Shown here: piece after piece, positions 42,001-49,300 of the stretch | Numbering within the stretch: the first letter of the stretch is position 1 | Layout: each line of letters begins with the position of its first letter | Assembly: GCF_003815715.1 (NCBI RefSeq) | Contig: NZ_CP033922.1 | Coordinates: 2,820,001 to 2,884,000 of the forward strand | Source of the DNA: Chryseobacterium sp. G0162 | Lineage (GTDB): Bacteria; Bacteroidota; Bacteroidia; Flavobacteriales; Weeksellaceae | Reading direction: 5' to 3' | Length of the DNA stretch: 64,000 nucleotides | Made by a program: the position numbers and the translations under genes | The notes under the pieces: model-generated | Database searches by the model: none | What the model saw: the letters and a program-made list of their open reading frames with translations, nothing else | Told to the model about the DNA's origin: nothing

Positions 42001-42672
42001 ATTGGATTTTGTATCATTACTTTTATTTTTAGGTTCAATAAAAAGCAAAAGGTTTTTGCCATCCTTGGTTACAATATAGCTGTCTTCCAATTTGAAATCC
42101 TTGCTGATATTGAGTGCATTTAATTTTTTAATTCCCAGAAAGGTTAATCCCAGAGGGTCTTTTTTGATAAATTCTTTGGTCACAAGGCTTGTAGGAGAAA
42201 CCAAAGAGATGTAATTATCCTCTACCTGTTTGGCAATGCTATCTTTTTGAAGTTTCCTTTCAATCTCTTGATAATCATTTTCATTGAGAAATAAAGGCAG
42301 GTTTTGATTCACGAAATCAAAGGTTTCAGAAATCTCATTATCATTCACTTTTCCCTGGATTGAGGCAATATACTTTTGTAAAGTCTCTGTTTTTTGTAAA
42401 AAAGTATCGGCCGTTTCAGAAAGCTGAAAGCTGTCTTCACCGGATTTGTTTTCTATGATAACAATGATCTTGTCCGAAAAATTAAGCTGTTTAAGCACCT
42501 TTGCCGTAAGATCGGATTTTTCATTTTTAGGAATGATCTGATTGATATCTTCTTCAAAATTAATCTTAGAAGCAAAGAATAGACATAAGAGAGCAATTCC
42601 CAATGCTGTAAAAACAGAAAGAATTTTGTTTCTGGAAATCAGATAATATAAAAATATAAAAAAGCGATGCAT
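39019..42672 (-). CDS. MMPL/RND exporter fused to PlsC-type acyltransferase
   Basis: A 1,217-residue fusion. Residues 1 to about 830 form an MMPL/RND-like transporter: one N-terminal span, a periplasmic domain (about 35-270), five or six spans with the typical GAILIGITIDYALHILTHYK, a second periplasmic domain and a second span cluster with VFGVGDDFSIFLTQAM. Residues about 870-1060 are a PlsC acyltransferase with H896-T-S-F-L-D901 and FPEAERS. The last 150 residues (HIADDFGQKDALLTLYQ, VLLISDDNFDL) look like a worn Rossmann or methyltransferase-like fold without a clear cofactor loop. It probably moves the hydrophobic pigment or its lipid form across the inner membrane. First gene of block C. 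Confidence 0.88.
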   Translation of the reverse strand: MHRFFIFLYYLISRNKILSVFTALGIALLCLFFASKINFEEDINQIIPKNEKSDLTAKVLKQLNFSDKIIVIIENKSGEDSFQLSETADTFLQKTETLQKYIASIQGKVNDNEISETFDFVNQNLPLFLNENDYQEIERKLQKDSIAKQVEDNYISLVSPTSLVTKEFIKKDPLGLTFLGIKKLNALNISKDFKLEDSYIVTKDGKNLLLFIEPKNKSNDTKSNEAFIDQLNTIKDNLNKQFKGKTEISYFGSPVIAVANAKQIKKDIQNTVVISMTVLLILLIYYFRNFFTPIIVFLPTVFSVLLALLVLYFIKDKISAISLSVGAILIGITIDYALHILTHYKHNNNIEELYKEITQPIILSSATTAVSFLCLVFVRSEALKDLGLFAAITVILSSITALIIVPQLYKPKHTKEKLSTNFIDTIGSYPYEKNKPLIIGCSIIIVACLFGFRHVGFNEDIGDLNYIPKEMKISEAKLQKLSDITSKSIYTISYGNSEEQALARNSQLNTFLEQEKKEGKILSYNSIGSIVLSEKDQQKKIEEWKSFWNDNKKNQTVSELISNGNKFGFNSSAFDNFNEVLNKNYSTLGIKDYEKVKALQISEFMSNENGFYTVSNVVKVDDKKRDAFIKDIEKKHDAIAIDRQQMNENFLGLLKRDFNTLINYSLLAIVLTIIIFFRNFELTVLTMFPIVLTGVVTAGILYFLGLELNIFSTVVCTLVFGVGDDFSIFLTQAMQKEHTTGKNELPTYRTSIILAVFTTILSIGSLIFAKHPALHSLALVALIGMFSVIIITSTLYPFWFRLLITNRAKKGLSPITFRLLIVSLFSFLYYGLGGMIFSAIGSFFVKNSKGKTLNIIKIILAKFLTSVLYSNPFVKKKVIKNPNENFSKPAVIIANHTSFLDTLAIAMATHKIIYLVNDWVYKSPVFGKLVRALGFYPVSQGIENGMDKLKEKIAQGYSLVVFPEAERSYTNDVKRFHKGAFYLAEQFELDILPLYIHGNSEVLPKGDFIIYDGSIIVKVGNRISKDDVSFGKNYSERTKKINAYYREEFAQLREEIEDENYFKKQLLLSYLYKDNEVVTEVKKDFNTNKSAYFELNKHIPADANILHIADDFGQKDALLTLYQASRRIFSRIINEDKRATASHNYLVKRRKINYIKDVSEVTKSIDVLLISDDNFDLNEIQNLPETIIFINTTKTVIENKNYILEFSSESLKVFKTK

Positions 42673-42691
42673 TGCATTTGGATCAAGTCTG

Positions 42692-42699
42692 CAAATTTA
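42692..42699 (-). promoter_or_regulatory. Predicted -7 element for block C
   Basis: TAAATTTG on the minus strand, in the context TAAATTTGCAGACTT, which is identical to the ileS promoter context. Transcription would start near 42685, 13 bases before the exporter ATG. Confidence 0.45.
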
Positions 42700-42786
42700 A
42701 ATTTTTAAGGATTACATCAAAATAGTTTAGGGATAAGTTTTGGCTGAAAATCAACAAAATATTCTAGGCAGAATGAAAAAATATTC

Positions 42787-42794
42787 TACTTTTG
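42787..42794 (+). promoter_or_regulatory. Predicted -7 element for the surface polysaccharide genes
   Basis: TACTTTTG matches TAnnTTTG exactly and recurs upstream of topA and of the Wza-like gene. Transcription would start near 42801, about 65 bases before the ATG at 42867. Confidence 0.45.
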
Positions 42795-42866
42795 CAAAAG
42801 TTCCCCTTTGATAAAATGTATTTTAAACCACAATTATTATTAAAAAAATAAGAATCTGTTTTTGAT

Positions 42867-43868
42867 ATGTTGACAAAAAATGATGAAAAAATAAACGGAT
42901 TTCTATTTGTAGCAGTACTCCCGTTTTTGCTGTTTGCGATGTCTTATTATGGCTTTGAGTCTTCGTATGTAAGATTAAAAACCATGGAGAAGGCTCCGGA
43001 CTTTATGTTCTCCTCTGTATATGCTTACAGAGTAATCCCCAATTATCTGAGTGTACATGCTACAGAGGTGGTAACCCTCATCGTAAATAATTACCTTCCT
43101 TTTCTGAAGAACTTTCTTTTAAAACAGGGAACTTTGTTTTATCACAGTATTTTTTTGATTAACAGTTTCTTTTTTGTGCTGTCTTCAATTGTTTTGCATT
43201 CACTATTCAAATTAAGTCATACAGGAGTTCTTCTACATTTGAATATCAGGAGAATGATTCACTTGCTGGCTGTTTTTTTTATTGTTATTGTGCAGTACGT
43301 TCCCACTAATTGTGATTCTATTGCAATTTTCTTTTATCTTTCAGGAGCATTACTTACGTTGAAATATTTCCAGAAGCGGAGAACCATAGATTTTATTCTT
43401 TTATGTGCGGTGGTATTTATTTCTACGTTGGCAAGAGAAACTTCATGCCTGAACATTTCTTTTTTTGCCGCAATGTGTATTGATTTTGAAAAATTGAAAA
43501 AGAAGGATTTTACTTTCATCAAAGAGCTTATATTTTTGGTGGTTGCTTTTATTATTCCTTACGCAGGACTTAGGATGATGATTCATCAGGATGTGTCTTT
43601 TGTGGAAGGAATTTATTTCCTGGATAATTTCAGCAGTCCTTTTAATATAAGCGGTCTTCTGTTTGGAACATTAAGTTTATATTTCAGTTACCTGTTGTGT
43701 AATGATGAAGGAAAAATATTGATCAGAAAATATCTGTTCTTTGCCATTCCTTACCTGGTCATGATTGCCATGGTAGGGCTTTTCTGGGAAGTCAGATTGT
43801 TTATCCCTTTGATTCTTACGGGATTTATTTTTACTTCATATCAATTTAAAAATACCATATCCGTCTAA
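42867..43868 (+). CDS. Polytopic membrane protein of unknown function
   Basis: A 333-residue inner-membrane protein with about nine hydrophobic segments and short loops. No motif of a named family was recognised; the general style (aromatic-rich spans, ARETSCLN after a cytoplasmic loop) resembles membrane proteins of polysaccharide clusters, and the protein at 54875 looks similar in layout. Its stop overlaps the EpsG-like start by one base (TAATG), so the two are coupled and may act together on a surface glycan. A glycosyltransferase of the GT-C type is possible but not shown. Confidence 0.75.
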   Translation: MLTKNDEKINGFLFVAVLPFLLFAMSYYGFESSYVRLKTMEKAPDFMFSSVYAYRVIPNYLSVHATEVVTLIVNNYLPFLKNFLLKQGTLFYHSIFLINSFFFVLSSIVLHSLFKLSHTGVLLHLNIRRMIHLLAVFFIVIVQYVPTNCDSIAIFFYLSGALLTLKYFQKRRTIDFILLCAVVFISTLARETSCLNISFFAAMCIDFEKLKKKDFTFIKELIFLVVAFIIPYAGLRMMIHQDVSFVEGIYFLDNFSSPFNISGLLFGTLSLYFSYLLCNDEGKILIRKYLFFAIPYLVMIAMVGLFWEVRLFIPLILTGFIFTSYQFKNTISV

Positions 43869-45007
43869 TGAGTTTATTGCACCCATATTATATCATTGCA
43901 ATCATCTATATGTTGATTTTCAGTTTTCACGAAGTGTATTCCGAGAAAACGAACAAAGGGGCGCTTTATATTTTGGCGGTTTATCTTGTTATTATTGCAG
44001 GGTTTCGTGATGATGTAGGGCCGGATTATGGAAGTTATGTAGGAATTTATGTGTATTCGGATACGAAAGATTATTTGAGTATTTTTCTTTCGGCACTTTC
44101 AATAAAAGGTCCTCAGGTTGTGGAACAGGAGTGGCTCTATGTGTTGATTAATAAGATTCTTCTCAATATTTTTGATGCTCCCTTTTACATGTTAACGTTT
44201 GTAATTGCAGCACTGGTAACATTTTTTAAAACAAAATTTGTTGAAGAGAATACGCACTATCCTTTCACCTTTTTGCTTTTTGTCTTTATTCCGGGATTCT
44301 TTATTGGAGAGAGTGGTCAGATCAGACAAAATTTAGGCTGTTTCATGGCATATTGGGCCATCCGGTATATTAAAGAGCGGAATTTGTGGATGTATCTTTT
44401 ATGGATTTACCTTGCAGCAGGTATTCATAATGTTTGTTATCTGATGCTTCCGATGTATTGGGTAGCCAGAATTCCACTGAATAAAATGTGGATGCTTATT
44501 TTTATTCTGATATCAGTATTCCTTTCTCCATTTGAGGTATACCGTTATTTTGGAGATTTACTGGGAAGTATAGCGTCCGAGAATACTTTGATAGACGGTT
44601 TCAACGGTTATGTTAATGAATCTGTAGAGAGGCTGAACGGAGGGTTTGGAATTCCGGAGGTAATGTTGGCTATTTGTACAGCCTTCCTCTTTGTTTTTGA
44701 TACAAAAATGAAAGAAAAATATCCTTATTACGAATATCACCGGAATTATACCGTAATAGGAATCTGCTTTTACTTTATCTTTAGAAATAACCCTATCTTT
44801 TCATCCAGATTAACGGGAACTTTTCTGGCATTTTCCTATATTCTAATTCCAAATACCATGTTTGTGGTTTCTAAAGGGATGAAAGCTGCCATCCATAGTT
44901 TCATTATATTTTTGGTGATTTTTAACTTTGTGGTATTCTCCATGTTTAAAAATATTACGGCAGGAAGATTTACAATAGATCTTTATCATAACCATATTCT
45001 TCCGTAA
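43868..45007 (+). CDS. EpsG family membrane protein
   Basis: A 379-residue polytopic protein with about nine membrane spans. The N-terminal pattern SFHEVYSEKTNKGALYILAVYLVIIAGFRDDVGPDYGSY is the characteristic start of EpsG/Wzy-like proteins, which have an FR-x(4)-G-x-DY region after the second span. Such proteins are thought to polymerise or transfer repeat units of exopolysaccharides in the inner membrane. It is coupled to the gene before it (one-base overlap) and followed after 23 bases by an acyltransferase gene. Confidence 0.82.
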   Translation: MSLLHPYYIIAIIYMLIFSFHEVYSEKTNKGALYILAVYLVIIAGFRDDVGPDYGSYVGIYVYSDTKDYLSIFLSALSIKGPQVVEQEWLYVLINKILLNIFDAPFYMLTFVIAALVTFFKTKFVEENTHYPFTFLLFVFIPGFFIGESGQIRQNLGCFMAYWAIRYIKERNLWMYLLWIYLAAGIHNVCYLMLPMYWVARIPLNKMWMLIFILISVFLSPFEVYRYFGDLLGSIASENTLIDGFNGYVNESVERLNGGFGIPEVMLAICTAFLFVFDTKMKEKYPYYEYHRNYTVIGICFYFIFRNNPIFSSRLTGTFLAFSYILIPNTMFVVSKGMKAAIHSFIIFLVIFNFVVFSMFKNITAGRFTIDLYHNHILP

Positions 45008-45030
45008 GGTGTTTCTATATTTTATCATAT

Positions 45031-46089
45031 ATGGCTGAACAAAGAAATAGGATATTGGTTTTAGACGGTTTAAGAGGGCTTGCTATTTTGTTGGTCTTTC
45101 TTTTCCATGGATACTATATTTGGGAAAAAAATTATCCTTTTGGAGGTTTGTATAAAGATAATATCCTGGTAAAATATGGAGATCTTGGAGTACAGCTGTT
45201 TTTTCTGATTTCCGGGTTTGTTATTCTGATGTCTATGGAAAAAACACCCGGTTTTATCCAGTTTATTAAAAACAGATGGGTGAGACTTTTTCCAAGTATG
45301 CTGATCTGTTCAGTGATTATCTATATTACTGCGGGGTTCTTTTCTGAAAGACCTTTGGGAATTCCGGAGCTTAAATCTCTGCTTCCAGGAATTTTATTCG
45401 TAGACGAGGGGCTGCTTGAACGTGTTTTTAAAACAGACTTTCCCGTTTTAGAATCATCATTTTGGTCTTTATATATTGAAGTGAAATTTTATGTGATTTT
45501 TGGTGCACTTTATTATCTGTTTAAAAGAAATCTGGCATTGTTGGGGATCTTTATCATTTATTTGGTAGCCGTATCCTATCAGATCCTGGAATTCCATCAT
45601 TTGCTTCCTTTAGAATTGTTGAAGTTTAAGGCTTACATTGGGAATTTTGTATATTTTGGATGGTTTGTTTCAGGGGCATTAATCTATATTTACTATAAAG
45701 AACGGGATAAACGATATCTGTATGCATTTGTTATAGCCACAATATGTGCCATGTTTTATATGTACAGGCTTCAGGATATGACAAGAAATTTATATCTTAT
45801 GATGCTGGTTCTTATTTTTGTAGGGGCATTATTCTGGGATAAAATGGAACGTTTCTTTTCTATGAGACTATTCACGTTTATTGGTTTTGTAAGTTATCCT
45901 GTTTATCTATTGCATGAAAATATGATGATCTCATGGATGGTGAAGATTGATAAACATATTCCTGTTCCCTACTGGCTTCTGCCTATTATTTCTTTTTCGC
46001 TTGTTATTCCTATAGCATATCTTGTAGCAAAATATCTTGAACCTCCAATTCAGAAAAAATTAAAAGTTTTGCTTAAAAATATAAAATAA
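45031..46089 (+). CDS. Acyltransferase 3 (OafA/NodX) family membrane protein
   Basis: A 352-residue integral membrane acyltransferase with ten or so spans. It begins with the family signature RILVLDGLRGLAILLVFLFHGYYIW, which has the conserved DGLRG and a histidine in the first span, and later has FFLISGFVI and RWVRLFPS. Members O-acetylate sugars of surface polysaccharides or lipopolysaccharide. Third gene of a likely operon starting at 42867, closed by a hairpin terminator right after its stop. Confidence 0.9.
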   Translation: MAEQRNRILVLDGLRGLAILLVFLFHGYYIWEKNYPFGGLYKDNILVKYGDLGVQLFFLISGFVILMSMEKTPGFIQFIKNRWVRLFPSMLICSVIIYITAGFFSERPLGIPELKSLLPGILFVDEGLLERVFKTDFPVLESSFWSLYIEVKFYVIFGALYYLFKRNLALLGIFIIYLVAVSYQILEFHHLLPLELLKFKAYIGNFVYFGWFVSGALIYIYYKERDKRYLYAFVIATICAMFYMYRLQDMTRNLYLMMLVLIFVGALFWDKMERFFSMRLFTFIGFVSYPVYLLHENMMISWMVKIDKHIPVPYWLLPIISFSLVIPIAYLVAKYLEPPIQKKLKVLLKNIK

Positions 46090-46120
46090 AAAAACGGTAC
46101 TACTATCGTTTTTTTTATAG
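46086..46120 (+). terminator. Rho-independent terminator after acyltransferase gene
   Basis: AAAAAAACG and CGTTTTTTTT form the stem around a loop of about ten bases, followed by T residues. It separates the polysaccharide operon from the FISUMP-like genes. Confidence 0.75.
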
Positions 46121-46149
46121 ATATATTTCTATAATGTGTTGCTGTTAAA

Positions 46150-46184
46150 TTTGTTATGATCTAATACTGTTTTTCATATATTTG
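46150..46184 (+). promoter_or_regulatory. Predicted promoter of the first FISUMP-like gene
   Basis: TTTG at 46150-46153 (-33) and TATATTTG at 46177-46184 (-7) are separated by 23 bases, at the upper end of the usual range. A second candidate, TAAATTTG, occupies 46146-46153. Transcription from the first would leave a leader of about 160 bases before the ATG at 46355. Confidence 0.5.
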
Positions 46185-46237
46185 TGATAAATAATTCCCA
46201 ACCTGTGCAAGGTTTGAACTAAAAAAACAAATACACC

Positions 46238-46318
46238 ATGATGAACAAAAATAGGAGTGAAATCACTCATATCTTCCTTTTTTCTTTTACCCGATATCAT
46301 CTTTTCGGGATACAATAA
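46238..46318 (+). other. Possible leader ORF in the 5' region of the FISUMP-like gene
   Basis: ATG at 46238 opens a 26-codon frame (begins MMNKNRSEI) ending with TAA at 46318. The segment also contains two small hairpins, GAGTGAAATCACTC and CCCGA...TCGGG. The frame is too short to be convincing without expression data; it could be chance in a 160-base leader. Confidence 0.25.
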
Positions 46319-46354
46319 TCAAGTTTTAACACATTTATTCAAACAACAACGTTT

Positions 46355-49300
46355 ATGAAAGCAAAATTTATTTCTAAAATTTTGGCAACAGCATTCTGCG
46401 TGGTGTCAACTCATGCTTTTTCGCGGGAATTTTCGCCCCCGGAAACTTATGAAAAGCCTGATGTTCTCAGGTTTAACGGTCTTGTCGCTCCATTTACTTA
46501 TGATCTGGATCCGCTTATTATGATCAATCAGAACGTCAATCAGAAAGGGTTGGTGGTAATGAGTGGAAAACTTACAAAACCTTTTACCAGCGACCATATA
46601 AAACTTTCGGTAAAGTATAAGGATGCGCAAGATAATTGGGTTACCGGATGGTGTAAAACCCTGTATTCGTATAACCAGTACAATGAAATTCTTACGGTTC
46701 GTTTTGAACTTCCTGCTTCTGCTCAAAGTTCTTATCATGTAAAAGTAGAATTGAGTTCAGATACGAATCTCAGCAATTTTAATAGTGTGGTATGGGATAA
46801 GAGTATAAGTCATTATAAACTTAATGATTATGTTGCTGCCAACTGTGACCTGGATGAGAATGAATATACCATGCTTTTAACTCCCAAAAAAGAAGGATCA
46901 TTGCTTACCAACAGCAGTGGAAAAGTGATTGGAGTAAAAGACAGGGTGACTTCCGCTTATTCCTGGAATAAGCTGAGCAATGTTTTGATGGATAATAAAA
47001 AAGACGATGTCGTGTTTGCGCCAACTCAGCCATCAGATCTGATAACAGATGCAAATGGGAGCAAATCTGTAAAATTGGTTAATACAGGAGCTGTCAGTGA
47101 TACCTTAGGAGCTACTTCCGAATTTATTTACAATGAAGCAGCAGGGCACCCCATTCCTTACCTGTATAGCTATGATGACCCTGTATATATGTTTGCCGGT
47201 AAATTTTCAGCGAACGGGTTCTTTGTGAAATTCAGTCAATGGCCGGGAGAGCCTAATGGCCCAGGGTATTTTAATTGGAAAAATCCAAACTTTATAGAAA
47301 GCAGATACTTTAATATGTATAACAAGACATGGAAAAGTTTATCTGAATTTATTCCGGATCAGGAACCGGTTGTGATTGTATCAAGTCTTACGACCGGATT
47401 AAGAATCTATAAAAGTGATGGAACTTATATAGACCTTACTCCAAGCAGTACAAGTAATTATGGAGCTCCTTATTTCGGATATACAAACAACGTGGCGAGA
47501 AGAGGTCCCGGATCTGAAAACCTTATTATTTCCAATACCTCAGAAATGACTTTATATGGTGTGGGTGCGCTAAGGAATGATGTTAATACTTTATACCAGC
47601 CCAAAAGGTCTATGCAGGATGTTGAAAAAGAAGTATTCAAATTCATTAAATATACTGGCGTTTTTGGTTCAACTACCGCTTATGATGATACTTCAGAATG
47701 TTCGCAAGGATGTTTTACGGTTAATGCGGATGCTGTCTCAGATTATAGTGTGGCAGACTGGACCAAAGCTCCCAATAGTTATATTTTTACAGGAAAAGAT
47801 AAAACAGGAAATGCTGTGGACGGTCTTTATATTCCTATTAAAAAAGCTTTCGCCATGTGGCAGAAGGATAAATATATAGGTGGATCTAATATTCCTGCAG
47901 GAACATTAACTGCAGATGTTTTATGGGAAGATGCTCATGGATTGATTAAATCAGGAACTAATTATAGCCTTGAAATGATGGGTTCAGGAGAAGATGCCAA
48001 GATAAAAGTTCCTGTTAACAAAGCTAAAAAAGGAAATGCCGTTATTGCATTAAAAGTGGGCGGGGAAGTGTATTGGTCATGGCATATCTGGGTGACAGAT
48101 GATCCTACGAATGGTTCCACTTATAAAAGCTTTGCCGGGCTCAAAAGACAAAAGAAAGATGGAACGGTGGAATTGATTCCGGATTCGGATTGGGGCTGGA
48201 TGGATAGAAACTTAGGAGCGATGAGTAATTCTTTAACTTCAGGAAACTGGAATAAAAATGGAGGATTGCTTTATCAATGGGGAAGAAAAGATCCTATTCC
48301 TCCTTTGACAGCTAAAGGAAATGACTCTTATGAAGTATCTGGTTCTATAGGAAGAGTAAGACATAGAAATGCTCAGTATACGACAAATTCAGTTAAAATT
48401 GATGCCCTTAGAAAATTTGTTCCATTGGCGAATGCAAATGTGAGAAATAATCTTTCTCTTGCTGTTAAAAATCCTTTAAGCCTTATCTATGTCGGGAATA
48501 ACAGTGCAGATATTGCTTATTATGACAGTGGCAAGACACTCATGCTAAACTGGTTTGGGAAATCACCTGATTTTGGGAGCAATCGTCTTTCTGAGTTGAA
48601 TTTATGGTCTGATAATTCAGAAGGGAAGTATAGAGATAATTATCTGGAAGATAATGATGCACAGCCCTACAAAAATAAATCTTCTTATGATCCATGTCCT
48701 AATGGTTGGCGGGTTCCTTCTGTGTTAGTGGCCAATGCAGGATCAAAGACTTATATTGATGATATAAGAATTGACTTTTCTCCTTTAGGGGTAAAAACCA
48801 ATATGGGTAAGAATACTTTCGAGGCCAATACGTATCAGATCATCAAACCTACAGATGCAGGAGCGCCTAACTTTATGAAAGGATTTAAACTGTACACTAA
48901 CGTAGGATATGATCTTTCCAATGTGGGTGGATTTAATATGGGTAAATTTCCAGGTACCGGACAATTGCTTATCAACAGACATGAAGGTCAGTATACAGAT
49001 CAGCATCATACCGCTTTATGGACAGCAACTATGACCAGACATTTCGATGCCTCCCCATCCATAGTAGCCAGAGCATTATTTATGGTTCCTGACAAAGAGC
49101 AGCCTGATATTCCGGATTCAAATTACCCGAATATTAACGGAAGATATTTCTATCAGCCCTTATCTATGGGAGAAACTTCAGGTGCTAATGGTTGCAGATG
49201 TATCAAGGATCCTTTATATGTAGTGAACGATTATGATTTCCCTACAGATTTCTTTGCAGAAGGACAATATATGGAAGGATTAGATAATCCGAACACCTAT

